Source of the DNA: Candidatus Methylopumilus universalis
GTDB lineage: Bacteria; Pseudomonadota; Gammaproteobacteria; Burkholderiales; Methylophilaceae
Length of the DNA stretch: 64,000 bases
Direction of reading: 5' to 3'
Assembly: GCF_006365315.1 (NCBI RefSeq)
Contig: NZ_CP040968.1
Coordinates: 186,001-250,000 of the forward strand
Of the stretch, positions 20,496-30,240 are shown one piece after another. A model generated the notes under the pieces. That model saw only the letters and a list, made by a program, of their open reading frames with translations. It was not told where the DNA came from and ran no database searches. Position 1 is the first letter of the stretch. Every line of letters starts with the position of its first letter. The translations under genes and the position numbers were made by a program.

Positions 20496-21767
20496 TTAAT
20501 TATTATTTAATGCTCTGTAACCTATATCTTTTCGATATTGGACACCATTAAATTTAACAGTATTGATAGCCTCATACGCTTTAAATTGTGCTTCTTTGAC
20601 AGAGTTACCAAGTGCAGTGACAGCTAAAACTCTTCCGCCGGAAGTAAGAAGCTTATTATCTTTGTATACAGTACCTGCATGAAAAATATAGCTGTCAGGA
20701 ATAATTCGATCTTCAATATGAATTTCATCGTTTAGCCTTGGAGATTCAGGGTAACCTGCTGATGCTAAAACGACAGCTAGCGCTGTTCTTGTATCCCATT
20801 CAATTTCTAATGAATCAAGATGTCCGAGAGCTGCTTTGTATAGCATTTCAAACAAATCACTTTTCAGCCTCATGAGAATGGGCTGTGTTTCAGGGTCACC
20901 CATACGGCAATTAAATTCTAATGTTTTTACATCGCCCTTTTTAGTTATCATGAGACCTGCATAAAGAAATCCAGTAAAAGGAATACCATCTTTAGCCATA
21001 CCATAAATAGTGGGGGAGATAATCTCTTCCATGACTTTAGAATAAATTTCGTTAGTTACTATAGGAGCTGGAGAATAAGCCCCCATCCCCCCTGTGTTAG
21101 GGCCCATATCATGATCTAAAAGCCTTTTATGGTCTTGACTTGTAGCAAGCGGTAGAATTGTTTTGCCATCACATACCACCATAAAGCTAGCTTCTTCACC
21201 CTCAAGAAATTCTTCGATCACAACTTTAGCCCCTGCATCACCAAATTTATTGTCTACAAGCATAAAGTCGATTGCTTCATGAGCTTCTTCGACTGTCATA
21301 GCAACAATGACACCTTTTCCAGAAGCCAAACCATCAGCCTTGATCACAATGGGCGCGCCATGCTCAGCAATATATTGATGTGCTTCATCTGGCATTTTAA
21401 ATGTTCTATATTTTGCAGTAGGAATGTTGTGCCTATACATGAAGTCTTTGGCAAAATCCTTAGAGCTTTCAAGTTGAGCAGCTTTTTGAGTAGGCCCAAA
21501 AATATTCAAATTTTTAAATCTAAATAAATCAACAATACCTTTAGAAAGCGGTAGCTCCGGGCCAACAACAGTCAGATCAATTTTTTCTTTAATTGCAAAA
21601 TCTGAAAGAAGATTAATATCGGTTAGATCAATATTTTTGAATTTTGGATTGAGATAAGTGCCGCCATTGCCTGGTGCAATAAAAATAGCACTTACTTTGA
21701 TACTTTGAGAAAGTTTCCATGCCATTGCATGTTCTCTGCCGCCACTTCCAATGACAAGAACTTTCAT
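20496..21767 (-). CDS. purD: Phosphoribosylamine-glycine ligase
   Basis: 423 residues. It begins MKVLVIGSGGREHAMAWKL, contains VVGPELPLSKGIVDLF, the ATP-grasp part IKADGLASGKGVIVA, VVIEEFLEGEEASFMVVCDG, and LEFNCRMGDPETQPIL. It makes glycinamide ribonucleotide in de novo purine synthesis. It starts 3 nt after purH, giving the common purH-purD unit. Confidence 0.99.
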   Translation of the reverse strand: MKVLVIGSGGREHAMAWKLSQSIKVSAIFIAPGNGGTYLNPKFKNIDLTDINLLSDFAIKEKIDLTVVGPELPLSKGIVDLFRFKNLNIFGPTQKAAQLESSKDFAKDFMYRHNIPTAKYRTFKMPDEAHQYIAEHGAPIVIKADGLASGKGVIVAMTVEEAHEAIDFMLVDNKFGDAGAKVVIEEFLEGEEASFMVVCDGKTILPLATSQDHKRLLDHDMGPNTGGMGAYSPAPIVTNEIYSKVMEEIISPTIYGMAKDGIPFTGFLYAGLMITKKGDVKTLEFNCRMGDPETQPILMRLKSDLFEMLYKAALGHLDSLEIEWDTRTALAVVLASAGYPESPRLNDEIHIEDRIIPDSYIFHAGTVYKDNKLLTSGGRVLAVTALGNSVKEAQFKAYEAINTVKFNGVQYRKDIGYRALNNN

Positions 21768-21770
21768 AAA

Positions 21771-23330
21771 TTAATGCCTAAAGTGACGATATCCAGTAAA
21801 TAACATGACGAGACCTAATTCATCGGCAGCAGAGATAACTTCTTCATCTCTAAGGCTTCCGCCAGGCTGAATAACACATTTTGCGCCAGCCGTGGCAAGC
21901 ACATCAATACCATCCCTAAAAGGAAAGAACGCGTCTGAAGCGACCACTGAATTTATTAAATCGAGATTTGCATTTTGAGCTTTGATCGATGCAATCTTGG
22001 TACTGTCTACTCTGCTCATTTGGCCTGCACCGATTCCTAATGTTTGATTATTTTTACAAAATACAATCGCATTTGATTTGACATATTTAGCGACGCGCCA
22101 TGCAAAAAGCATGTCAGCCATTTGTTCTTGGTTAGGCTTGAGTTTAGAAACTATTTTGCAATGATCCATATCGATATTGAAATTATCTGGCGATTGAACG
22201 AGCAAACCGCCACCAATTTTTTTTAATTCAAAAGCATTGAAGTTGTTATCCAAAGTTACCTCTAGCAATCGAATGTTTGGTTTTGATTCAAATATTTTAA
22301 GTGATTCGGCCTCGTAAGAGGGGGCGATTACAACTTCCACAAATTGCGAAATAATTTGAGATGCAGTATTTTTGTCTAACGCTGTATTGCAAGCAATAAT
22401 GCCGCCAAATGCAGAAGTTGGATCAGTTGAAAATGCTTTCTTATAAGCATCTAATAAGTCCTTAGAAGAGCCTACTCCGCATGGGTTGGCATGTTTTACG
22501 ATTACGCAAGAAGGAAGCTTAAAGCTTTTAACGCATTCCCACGCTGTATCTGCGTCATTTAAGTTATTGTATGAAAGCTCCTTGCCTTGTAATTGTTTAA
22601 AGCTTGCTAATGATCCTTTGGTTACTATTTCATCAACGTAAAACGATGCACTTTGATGCGGATTCTCGCCGTAACGTAAATCCATCTTTTTATTAAATGC
22701 GAGGTTAAGTTTTTTAGGGTAAGTTACATTTTTATTTGTATCTAGTCCATTAAGATAATTTGAAATAGCTAAATCATATTTGGCAGTATGTTCAAAAGCT
22801 TTTTTAGCCAAAATAAATCTACATTCCAGATTAAGGGCGCCATCATTTTTCCTTAATGCATCTTCAATCATTTTATAATCCGAACTATCAGTTACTACAG
22901 CTACACCATTATAATTTTTGGCTGAAGATCTAATCATTGCTGGACCGCCGATATCTATATTCTCAATAGCTTCAGATAGCGGACAGTTTTCTTTGGATAT
23001 TGTCGCTTCGAATGGATATAAGTTCACTACCACCAAATCAATTAAAGGAATATTAGATTTAATCATCGTTTGTAGATGTTTTTCGTCATCTCTTTTTCCG
23101 AGAATGCCGCCATGTATCTTTGGATGAAGTGTTTTTACTCTACCGTCTAACATTTCAGGGAAGCCAGTGTAATCACTGACCTCAATGACAGGAATATTAT
23201 TTTCAGCAAATAATTTTGCTGTACCCCCAGTAGATAAAATTTCAACGTTGTACTTAATTAGTATCTTAGCGAAATCGATAATGCCTTTTTTGTCTGATAC
23301 GCTTATAAGGGCTCTTTTTATTTTAATCAT
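21771..23330 (-). CDS. purH: Bifunctional AICAR formyltransferase / IMP cyclohydrolase
   Basis: 519 residues. The N-terminal MGS-like cyclohydrolase domain has [26 protein letters not shown] and [28 protein letters not shown]. The C-terminal transformylase has [41 protein letters not shown] and [14 protein letters not shown]. It catalyses the last two steps of IMP synthesis. It starts 2 nt after the fis stop in the dusB-fis-purHD order known from betaproteobacteria. Confidence 0.99.
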   Translation of the reverse strand: MIKIKRALISVSDKKGIIDFAKILIKYNVEILSTGGTAKLFAENNIPVIEVSDYTGFPEMLDGRVKTLHPKIHGGILGKRDDEKHLQTMIKSNIPLIDLVVVNLYPFEATISKENCPLSEAIENIDIGGPAMIRSSAKNYNGVAVVTDSSDYKMIEDALRKNDGALNLECRFILAKKAFEHTAKYDLAISNYLNGLDTNKNVTYPKKLNLAFNKKMDLRYGENPHQSASFYVDEIVTKGSLASFKQLQGKELSYNNLNDADTAWECVKSFKLPSCVIVKHANPCGVGSSKDLLDAYKKAFSTDPTSAFGGIIACNTALDKNTASQIISQFVEVVIAPSYEAESLKIFESKPNIRLLEVTLDNNFNAFELKKIGGGLLVQSPDNFNIDMDHCKIVSKLKPNQEQMADMLFAWRVAKYVKSNAIVFCKNNQTLGIGAGQMSRVDSTKIASIKAQNANLDLINSVVASDAFFPFRDGIDVLATAGAKCVIQPGGSLRDEEVISAADELGLVMLFTGYRHFRH

Positions 23331-23332
23331 AA

Positions 23333-23572
23333 CTAGATATCAATTTTATGTTGTTTTAACTTTTTTCTGAGTGTGTTTCTATTAAGACCAAGAATTTCTG
23401 CAGCCTTACTTTGGTTGCCTTTTGAAATGCCCATAATATAAGTTAATAGTGGCTTCTCTACGATACCAATGACCATATCGTAAACATTCGTGGGATGTTC
23501 GCCATCCAAGTCTTTGAAGTATTGATCTAAAGACTCGTTTACACAATCCGGAATATCTGTTTTCTTTTCCAT
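23333..23572 (-). CDS. fis: Fis-family DNA-binding protein
   Basis: 79 residues, shorter than E. coli Fis (98), mostly at the N-terminus. The C-terminal helix-turn-helix reads [26 protein letters not shown], diagnostic for Fis and NtrC-type DNA-binding ends. Fis bends DNA and adjusts rRNA and nucleoid activity. Its start overlaps the dusB stop by 1 nt, the conserved dusB-fis pair. Confidence 0.95.
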   Translation of the reverse strand: MEKKTDIPDCVNESLDQYFKDLDGEHPTNVYDMVIGIVEKPLLTYIMGISKGNQSKAAEILGLNRNTLRKKLKQHKIDI

Positions 23573-24582
23573 TAAGCTACCAACATTTCTTCTTCATACT
23601 TTATATATGGGGATTCGATTGAAAGAAAATTAAAATAATCTTCGATTGTTTTAATTTGAGCATCGATTGTTTCAATTGTATTCATATGGTGTCTAAAATT
23701 TGCAGAATTTTTTAATCCTTTTGTGTACCAAGAGATATGTTTTCTAGCAATTTTTAATCCTGCGTTTTCACCATAAAAATCATAAAGCTCCTTCACATGA
23801 GCAATCGTTATATTTTTTATTTCATAAGTGGACGGGTTATCTAAATGCTTTCCTGTTTTAAGATAGTGATCAATTTCTCTAAAAATCCAAGGTTTACCTT
23901 GGGCAGCTCTTCCGATCATTACTCCATCTACACCGGTGTAATCTAAAACAAATTTAGCTTTTTCTGGTGAAGTAATATCACCATTCGCAATAACGGGAAT
24001 TCTGACTGACTGTTTTACTTCGGCGATGGTGTCATATTCTGCATCACCCATGTACAAACAAGCTCTTGTTCTGCCATGAATAGCTAATGCTTTAATACCA
24101 ATGTCTTCGGCAATTTTTGCAATTTCTATCGCATTACGATTTTTAGTGTCCCAACCAGTTCTTATTTTTAATGTGACAGGAACATCTACAGATTTAACCA
24201 CGGAAGACAATATTTTTTGTACAAGCGGTTCATCTTTAAGAAGTGCTGATCCTGCCATGACATTACATATTTTTTTCGCAGGACAGCCCATATTGATATC
24301 GATAATTTGAGCGCCATGATCTACGTTAAATTGAGCTGCTTCAGCCATCATTTTTGGATCAGCGCCAGCAATTTGAACTGAAATTGGATCTACTTCACCT
24401 TCGTGATTGGCGCGACGAAGTGTTTTTTCGCTGCCGTATAGAAGAGAATTTGATGTCACCATTTCACTTACCGCCATGCCAGCGCCAAACTTTTTACAAA
24501 GTTGACGGAAAGGACGGTCTGTGACGCCTGCCATGGGCGCGACTACGAGATTATTTTTAATGGAAATGGAACCTATTTGCAC
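23572..24582 (-). CDS. dusB: tRNA-dihydrouridine synthase B
   Basis: 336 residues, a TIM-barrel flavoenzyme. Motifs: VVAPMAGVTDRPFRQLCKKFGAGMAVSEM, IDINMGCPAKKICN with catalytic C100, TLKIRTGWD, LAIHGRTR and GVMIGRAAQGKPWIF. It reduces specific tRNA uridines (position 17 in E. coli). It heads the dusB-fis-purH-purD-tsaC-hemF-permease string. Confidence 0.98.
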   Translation of the reverse strand: MQIGSISIKNNLVVAPMAGVTDRPFRQLCKKFGAGMAVSEMVTSNSLLYGSEKTLRRANHEGEVDPISVQIAGADPKMMAEAAQFNVDHGAQIIDINMGCPAKKICNVMAGSALLKDEPLVQKILSSVVKSVDVPVTLKIRTGWDTKNRNAIEIAKIAEDIGIKALAIHGRTRACLYMGDAEYDTIAEVKQSVRIPVIANGDITSPEKAKFVLDYTGVDGVMIGRAAQGKPWIFREIDHYLKTGKHLDNPSTYEIKNITIAHVKELYDFYGENAGLKIARKHISWYTKGLKNSANFRHHMNTIETIDAQIKTIEDYFNFLSIESPYIKYEEEMLVA

Positions 24583-24604
24583 TGTGTTTATATTTGCTTA
24601 GGGA

Positions 24605-24634
24605 AAGCTGCCTATTTTATAGGCAAATGGCTTT
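24605..24634. other. Composite inverted repeat upstream of dusB
   Basis: A perfect stem GCCTAT (24610-24615) / ATAGGC (24619-24624) with a 3-nt loop is flanked by AAAGC and GCTTT arms. It lies between the dusB start and the CinA-like stop, both on the minus strand. It could end the upstream transcript or sit in the dusB leader; on the minus strand the T tract after it is short, so termination would be weak. Confidence 0.45.
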
Positions 24635-24656
24635 TTATAAAAGTGAAGTCTTCAAA

Positions 24657-25391
24657 TTACTTATGCCATGCATAGCCTAAATTAACAATTTTAGTTTGTA
24701 TCTCTAAAAGGGCTTCATCAACTGAATTTGATGGGCCTTTAACACCCAGCTCAATAGTCTTGATGGGCTTTAATTTGGGCAGGCTAAAAAGTTTAATTTC
24801 TGGATATTTTTTTACAATCTCATTCATCAAATCGATCAATTTACTTTCACTTACATCATTAATCCAAATCGAAGCTTCGGCAAAATCATTTTGATTTAAT
24901 AGCTGCTGATAGTGGGTATTGAGAATCCATTCGACCATCGGCCAAGCCATTTCAGGAAAACCTGGCAGGAAATGATAATCATTAATTTTAAATCCAGGAA
25001 TTTTATTAACGTCGTTTGGAATCAATAATGCACCCTCTGGAATATCTGCCATTAAAACTCTTTTTGGATAAGCTCCATCACCAAAATGTTCTTCAATAAG
25101 TTTTACAGCTTCATTATTTCTCATTAATTGAAGATCAAAAGCGATTGCAGCAGCCTGTCTTGTGAAGTCATCTGGTGTTGCACCAATGCCACCAAAAGAG
25201 AAAACAACAGTCTTAGAGTTTGTTGACTCTTTGATAGATTGAATAATACTTTTCGAATCGTCTTGAATATATTTCACCCAAGACAATAAAAGACCATATT
25301 TTTTTAATGTTTTTTTTAAGTATTCAAAATGTTTATCTTCTCTTTTGCCAGATAAAATTTCATCACCAATAATTAAAGCGCCAAATTCCAT
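24657..25391 (-). CDS. CinA-like / MoaB-type molybdopterin-binding domain protein
   Basis: About 244 residues from the ATG at 25391, which gives MEFGALIIGDEILSGKREDKH, the usual start of this group; an in-frame ATG at 25406 inside polA would add five residues. GGIGATPDDFTRQAAA and LLIPNDVNKIPGFKINDYHFLPGFPEMAWPM match the competence/damage-inducible CinA N-terminal fold. The C-terminal deamidase domain of full CinA is absent. The cellular role of this standalone form is not established. It lies immediately after polA. Confidence 0.85.
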   Translation of the reverse strand: MEFGALIIGDEILSGKREDKHFEYLKKTLKKYGLLLSWVKYIQDDSKSIIQSIKESTNSKTVVFSFGGIGATPDDFTRQAAAIAFDLQLMRNNEAVKLIEEHFGDGAYPKRVLMADIPEGALLIPNDVNKIPGFKINDYHFLPGFPEMAWPMVEWILNTHYQQLLNQNDFAEASIWINDVSESKLIDLMNEIVKKYPEIKLFSLPKLKPIKTIELGVKGPSNSVDEALLEIQTKIVNLGYAWHK

Positions 25392-25392
25392 T

Positions 25393-28122
25393 CTAGTGAG
25401 CTGCATCCCAATTTAAACCAACACCGATATCTACAATAAGAGGAATATCAAGATTTGCAACGCCCTCCATTAAGACAGGCAATTCTTTTTGTAATATATT
25501 GATTTCATCTTGAGGGACTTCAAAAACAAGCTCATCGTGTACCTGCATAATCATCATTGTTTTTAAGTGTGTGTTCTGAGTAAGCCATTGATCAACTGCA
25601 ATCATTGCTAACTTAATGAGGTCAGCGGCAGTGCCTTGCATGGGAGCATTTATTGCCGCTCTTTCTGCTGCAGCTCTTCTAATTCCATTTGAACTATTAA
25701 TTTCTGGGATCCATAATCGTCTTCCAAAAAATGTTTCTACATAACCTTTATCTTTAGCAAATAATTTTGCTTCTTCCATATAACGTTTAACGCCAGGATA
25801 TCTAGCAAAATAAGTCTCAATATAATTTGAGGCAGCACTGCGCTCAATACCAAGTGATTTTGATAAACCGAACACACTCATGCCGTATATCAATCCAAAG
25901 TTAATAACCTTGGCATAACGCCTTTGTTCTTGGGAAACGCTGTCTAGGTCGCAACCAAAAATTTCAGCTGCTGTTGATTTATGAATGTCTTCATTATTCC
26001 TGAAAGCTTCAAGCAATCGTTTATCTTGAGACAAATGAGCCATGATTCTTAATTCAATTTGAGAATAGTCTGCAGATAGAATAGATGAACCTTCATTCGC
26101 TATAAACGCTTCTCTTATTTTTCTGCCTTCCAGGGTTCGGATTGGAATATTTTGTAAATTAGGATCTGAACTTGCAAGACGTCCGGTGATTGCTACAGCT
26201 TGGTTATAGCTTGTATGAATGCGACCAGTGTTGGTGTTAATCATTTTTGGTAATTTATCTGTGTATGTTGATTTGAGCTTAGATAGACTTCGATGTTCAA
26301 GTAATAATTTGGGTAGAGGATAATCAAGGGCTAAATCTTGTAACACTTCCTCATCCGTAGAAGGCGCACCTGAAGGTGTTTTTTTTAAAGATTTAATACC
26401 CAGCTTATTAAATAAAATATCTTGTAATTGTTTAGGTGATGCGAGATTAAAGGGTTGTCCTGCTAATTGATAGGCCTCCTCTTCAAGCAGTAAAATCTTT
26501 TTACCAATTTCGTGACTTTGTATATTTAGTTTTTTGTCGTCCACAAGCACGCCATTTCTTTCAATTTTTAAAAGCACCCCAGCGGCGGGCATTTCGATGT
26601 TTTCGTAAATGAATTTTAGTGGCGCATCATTTTCAATTGCAGGATTAAAAAATTGATTTAATTGCAATGTAATGTCGGCATCCTCAGACGAATAATGAGA
26701 TGCCACATCAATATCGACTTCATTAAATCTAATTTGATTTACACCTTTGCCTGCAACTTCTTCGTAACTTACACAGGTATGTCCTAGATGCCTCAAGCTT
26801 AAATTATCCATGCCATGGCTTTGATGGCTTTCTGTCACATAGCTTTGAAGCATCGTATCGTGCTTAATACCTTTAAGACATATCCCATGGTTTAAAAAAA
26901 CATGCGCATCATACTTTATGTTTTGCCCAATTTTCTTGATCTTTTCATCTTCTAACATGGGTTTAAGTATATTTAATACAGTATCAACTGATAACTGATC
27001 AGGAGCGCCAGGATAATGATGTGCTAAAGGAATGTAGGCTGCTTCACCAGCAGTTATTGCTATCGATATCCCTACAATTTTTGCCTGCATAGAATCAAGT
27101 GAGTTAGTTTCTGTGTCGACACAGACATATTTTTTATCTTTGATTTTTTCTAGCCATATATGTAATAGATCTTTGTCGAATATCGTGTCGTATTTTATTT
27201 TAGAAATAAAATGACTGGGTGATTTGATAGATATTTTTTCTTCACTACTTTTGCTTGATAAATTTTCCTGATAGCTGCCTTCTTTAATTTCGTTAAGCCA
27301 ATTTTTAAATTCAAATCTCTGATATAAATTTTCTAAAGTGGACGGATCCTGTGCTTTAGGTTTGAAATTATCCCAATTTTTGTCGATATCTAAATCGCAT
27401 CGAATCGTAATAAGATCTTTGGCTTTAGGAATCCAATCGAGTGATTTTCTTAAATTTTCACCGACGACACCTGAGAATTGTGCAGCATTCTTTACGATAT
27501 TGTCGAGTGTTTGATATTCATTAAGCCATTTCAATGCAGTCTTAGGACCGACTTTCTCAACACCAGGGACGTTATCTGAAGTGTCTCCAATAAGTGTTAA
27601 GTAATCGATAATTTGATTAGGCATCAACCCAAATTTGTTTTTGACACCTTCGATATCAAGCTTTTCATTTGTCATCGTATTAATCAAAGTGACATGCTTA
27701 TTTACAAGTTGAGCCAAATCCTTATCGCCTGTAGAAACGACGACATTAAATTGATGTTGAGTAGCTTCCTTGCATAATGTACCAATGACATCATCAGCTT
27801 CAACTCCTTCTTGAATGATAATAGGCCAACCCATCGCTGTAATTGCTTCATGAAGCGGTTGGATTTGAGCTCTTAAATCATCAGGCATCGCTGATCGATT
27901 GGCCTTATACTCAGGGTAAAGATCATTTCTGAAAGTTTTTCCTTTTGCATCAAAAACGCAAGCGCTATAATCAGAAGGAAACTCTTTATGGAGTTTTCGG
28001 AGCATATTTAAGACGCCATAAATAGCCCCAGTAGGTTCTTGGTGACTGTTTCTAAGGTCAGGTAATCCATGGAATGCTCGATAGAGATAAGATGAGCCAT
28101 CGACCAATAATAGTGTTTTCAT
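25393..28122 (-). CDS. polA: DNA polymerase I
   Basis: 909 residues with three domains. The 5' nuclease part (about 1-290) begins LLVDGSSYLYRAFHGLP and has EADDVIGTLCKEA and GDKDLAQLV. The 3'-5' exonuclease part keeps VDTETNSLD, so proofreading residues look present. The polymerase part has GRLASSDPNLQNIPIRT, ADYSQIELRIMAHLS, RRYAKVINFGLIYGMS and MQVHDELVFEV. It fills repair gaps and replaces Okazaki primers. Its 5' end faces the LOG gene only about 20 nt away. Confidence 0.99.
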   Translation of the reverse strand: MKTLLLVDGSSYLYRAFHGLPDLRNSHQEPTGAIYGVLNMLRKLHKEFPSDYSACVFDAKGKTFRNDLYPEYKANRSAMPDDLRAQIQPLHEAITAMGWPIIIQEGVEADDVIGTLCKEATQHQFNVVVSTGDKDLAQLVNKHVTLINTMTNEKLDIEGVKNKFGLMPNQIIDYLTLIGDTSDNVPGVEKVGPKTALKWLNEYQTLDNIVKNAAQFSGVVGENLRKSLDWIPKAKDLITIRCDLDIDKNWDNFKPKAQDPSTLENLYQRFEFKNWLNEIKEGSYQENLSSKSSEEKISIKSPSHFISKIKYDTIFDKDLLHIWLEKIKDKKYVCVDTETNSLDSMQAKIVGISIAITAGEAAYIPLAHHYPGAPDQLSVDTVLNILKPMLEDEKIKKIGQNIKYDAHVFLNHGICLKGIKHDTMLQSYVTESHQSHGMDNLSLRHLGHTCVSYEEVAGKGVNQIRFNEVDIDVASHYSSEDADITLQLNQFFNPAIENDAPLKFIYENIEMPAAGVLLKIERNGVLVDDKKLNIQSHEIGKKILLLEEEAYQLAGQPFNLASPKQLQDILFNKLGIKSLKKTPSGAPSTDEEVLQDLALDYPLPKLLLEHRSLSKLKSTYTDKLPKMINTNTGRIHTSYNQAVAITGRLASSDPNLQNIPIRTLEGRKIREAFIANEGSSILSADYSQIELRIMAHLSQDKRLLEAFRNNEDIHKSTAAEIFGCDLDSVSQEQRRYAKVINFGLIYGMSVFGLSKSLGIERSAASNYIETYFARYPGVKRYMEEAKLFAKDKGYVETFFGRRLWIPEINSSNGIRRAAAERAAINAPMQGTAADLIKLAMIAVDQWLTQNTHLKTMMIMQVHDELVFEVPQDEINILQKELPVLMEGVANLDIPLIVDIGVGLNWDAAH

Positions 28123-28143
28123 TGTTTAACTTTGAAAGTTTTT

Positions 28144-28872
28144 ATGTCAGCAGATAAAAAGATACCTAAATTTAACGGCCCAGAATTGTTTGATGAAACT
28201 CATAACGAGAGCGAATCCTGGTATGCATTTGAAATTATGTCAGAATTTGTTGGTGCCACCGAAAAACTTAAAAAAATAACCCCTGCCGTATCCGTGTTTG
28301 GCAGTGCTAGGGTTAGTGAAGACCATCCTTATTACAAGCTCACCGTCGATATAGCAGAGGCGCTATCCAACTCCGGATTTAGTGTTATTTCTGGCGGCGG
28401 TCCCGGTCTTATGGAAGCCGTGAATAAAGGAGCTTCCCTAGGCAAGGGCCCTAGTATTGGACTTAATATTAACTTGCCGCACGAACAAAAATCGAACGAC
28501 TATCAGGATATTTCAATCAATTTTAAATATTTCTTTATGCGTAAAGTGATGTTTATTAAGTACGCTTCAGCTTACGTCGTATTACCAGGTGGATTTGGAA
28601 CTCTTGATGAATTAATGGAAGTCATCACACTGATTCAAACAGGTAAATCAAGAAAAATCCCTATCATTTTAGTAGGAAAAGAGTTCTGGTCTGGCTTATT
28701 AGACTGGTTAAAAGACAAAATCGTAAATGAGGGCATGGCTGAATTAAAAGACTTAGATTTGATCCAAATTCTTGAGGGGCCCAAAGAGATAGTAGATGCG
28801 ATATTTAACCACTATGAATCGATTGGTTTTACGCTAACGCCAGCGGAGAGAAAAGCTCAGCTTTACTTATAA
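28144..28872 (+). CDS. LOG-family protein (TIGR00730 type)
   Basis: About 242 residues from the ATG at 28144 (MSADKKIPKFNGPE); an in-frame TTG at 28132 is possible but less likely. The Rossmann-like core has VSVFGSARVSEDHPYY, VISGGGPGLMEAVNKGA and VVLPGGFGTLDELMEVITL, containing the PGGxGTxxE motif of cytokinin-riboside-monophosphate phosphoribohydrolases. Bacterial members cleave nucleoside monophosphates in vitro; the role here is open. It is divergent from polA. Confidence 0.93.
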   Translation: MSADKKIPKFNGPELFDETHNESESWYAFEIMSEFVGATEKLKKITPAVSVFGSARVSEDHPYYKLTVDIAEALSNSGFSVISGGGPGLMEAVNKGASLGKGPSIGLNINLPHEQKSNDYQDISINFKYFFMRKVMFIKYASAYVVLPGGFGTLDELMEVITLIQTGKSRKIPIILVGKEFWSGLLDWLKDKIVNEGMAELKDLDLIQILEGPKEIVDAIFNHYESIGFTLTPAERKAQLYL

Positions 28873-28909
28873 ATTATCAAATAAACCATACCATCTATAG
28901 GTTTTTTGC

Positions 28910-28915
28910 TAGAAT
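28910..28915 (+). promoter_or_regulatory. Extended -10 element before the DUF2782 gene
   Basis: TGCTAGAAT at 28907-28915 is an extended -10 (TG-n-TAGAAT) with no clear -35. A start 7-8 nt downstream of it would fall on the ATG at 28923, so the transcript could be leaderless. Confidence 0.45.
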
Positions 28916-28922
28916 CTTGTGT

Positions 28923-29267
28923 ATGAAAATACAAAATTTAATTAAAGCTTTTTTATTGGCGACTGTCTTCATGAGTTTAAATGTAATGGCTGAAAAAAAA
29001 CTCGAGCTTTTAGAAGAAGTGAAGCCGCCGCCAAAGAATTTTGAAAGCGATATTGTGGATGAACCTCAAATTACCATCACCAAAAAAGGTGCTGATACAG
29101 TCGAGGAATACCGCATTAATGGAGAGCTTTATATGATGAAAGTAACACCCCCTGCTGGTGGACCTTCATATTATCTATTGAAGGAAGACCAAGACGGTGG
29201 TTGGGCTAAATATGACGGCCCTAGCCAGCCGCTTACTGTGCCTAAATGGGTAATATTTAGATTCTAA
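28923..29267 (+). CDS. DUF2782 family small secreted protein
   Basis: About 114 residues from ATG 28923. A signal peptide is evident (LIKAFLLATVFMSLNVMA/EKK). The mature part has PPPKNFESDIVDEPQITITKKG, VEEYRINGELYMMKVTP and GPSYYLLKEDQDGGW, the DUF2782 pattern found near polA and thrB in betaproteobacteria. Function unknown; likely periplasmic. No ribosome binding site precedes the ATG. It ends in a strong terminator. Confidence 0.85.
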   Translation: MKIQNLIKAFLLATVFMSLNVMAEKKLELLEEVKPPPKNFESDIVDEPQITITKKGADTVEEYRINGELYMMKVTPPAGGPSYYLLKEDQDGGWAKYDGPSQPLTVPKWVIFRF

Positions 29268-29277
29268 ATTTTTTTTG

Positions 29278-29301
29278 AAAGGGCTTTAAGCCCTTTTTTT
29301 T
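29278..29301 (+). terminator. Terminator abutting the thrB start codon
   Basis: AAAGGGC (29278-29284) and GCCCTTT (29290-29296) form a 7-bp stem with loop TTTAA, followed by eight T residues (29294-29301). The thrB ATG begins at the next base. It can stop the DUF2782 transcript and also occupies the whole thrB ribosome-binding region. Confidence 0.85.
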
Positions 29302-30222
29302 ATGTCTGTCTATACATCAGTTAATATTGAAGAATTAAAAATCTGGCTTCAAGATTATGCTTTAGATAATCTCACTGATTATCAAGGTATCAAGTCTGGA
29401 ATCACGAACACTAATTATTTTTTGATGACGGCACATGATCGTTTTGTTTTAACACTCTTCGAAAAAAACACCATAGAAGATCTCCCGTATTTTGTAGATC
29501 TCATGGCTCACTTAGCTAAAAATTCATTTTTGTGCCCCAAGCCGATTTTCAAAAATAACGGCACAGCTTTAAGTATTTTAAAAAATAAACCTGCTTTAAT
29601 CGTGACATGCTTAAAAGGCAAAGAGCTCAACAAACCTGAAGTTAAGCATTGCAAGGCTGTGGGTGCAAGTCTCGCAGAGCTGCATATGAAATCAGCTAAT
29701 TTTACAGCTCAACATCAAAATACAAGAGACCTTAACTGGATTAAAAAAACAGCTGAAACTTTATTTAGTGAATTGCCCCAAGATGAGAGTCTCTTATTAA
29801 GAGAAGAAATTCTTTACCAAGAAAAGAAAAATTATAAGCTGCCTAAATCCACTATTCATGGAGACCTATTTCGAGACAATGTGCTCTTTTTAAATGATCA
29901 AGTATCAGGGTTTATTGACTTTTATTATGCTTGCACAGATTATCTTATCTTAGATGTAGCGATCGCCGTAAATGATTGGTGCGTAAATAATGATGGATCT
30001 TTTGATGAGGCGAGATTGAATGCTTTCTTAGATGCCTATAAAAAGATAAGATCTTTTAATGATGATGAAGATCAAGCTTGGAATGATATATTGAGATTAG
30101 CGTCTCTTAGGTTCTGGGTTTCAAGACTTAACGATTTCTATCATATAGAAGAAGGTGAGCTTACCTTCATAAAAGACCCTGACCATTTTAAGAAAATTTT
30201 AAAGCAACGCATTAGCGGATAA
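29302..30222 (+). CDS. thrB: Homoserine kinase, type II (APH-like fold)
   Basis: 306 residues. It begins MSVYTSVNIEELKIWLQDY, contains IKSGITNTNYF, the phosphotransferase loop STIHGDLFRDNVLF, and GFIDFYYACTDYLILDVAIAVNDWCV. This is the ThrB form of pseudomonads and betaproteobacteria rather than the GHMP enzyme. It phosphorylates homoserine for threonine synthesis. The ATG lies directly after a terminator-like T tract and has no Shine-Dalgarno sequence. Confidence 0.96.
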   Translation: MSVYTSVNIEELKIWLQDYALDNLTDYQGIKSGITNTNYFLMTAHDRFVLTLFEKNTIEDLPYFVDLMAHLAKNSFLCPKPIFKNNGTALSILKNKPALIVTCLKGKELNKPEVKHCKAVGASLAELHMKSANFTAQHQNTRDLNWIKKTAETLFSELPQDESLLLREEILYQEKKNYKLPKSTIHGDLFRDNVLFLNDQVSGFIDFYYACTDYLILDVAIAVNDWCVNNDGSFDEARLNAFLDAYKKIRSFNDDEDQAWNDILRLASLRFWVSRLNDFYHIEEGELTFIKDPDHFKKILKQRISG

Positions 30223-30240
30223 ATTTTAAGGTAAATTCAT

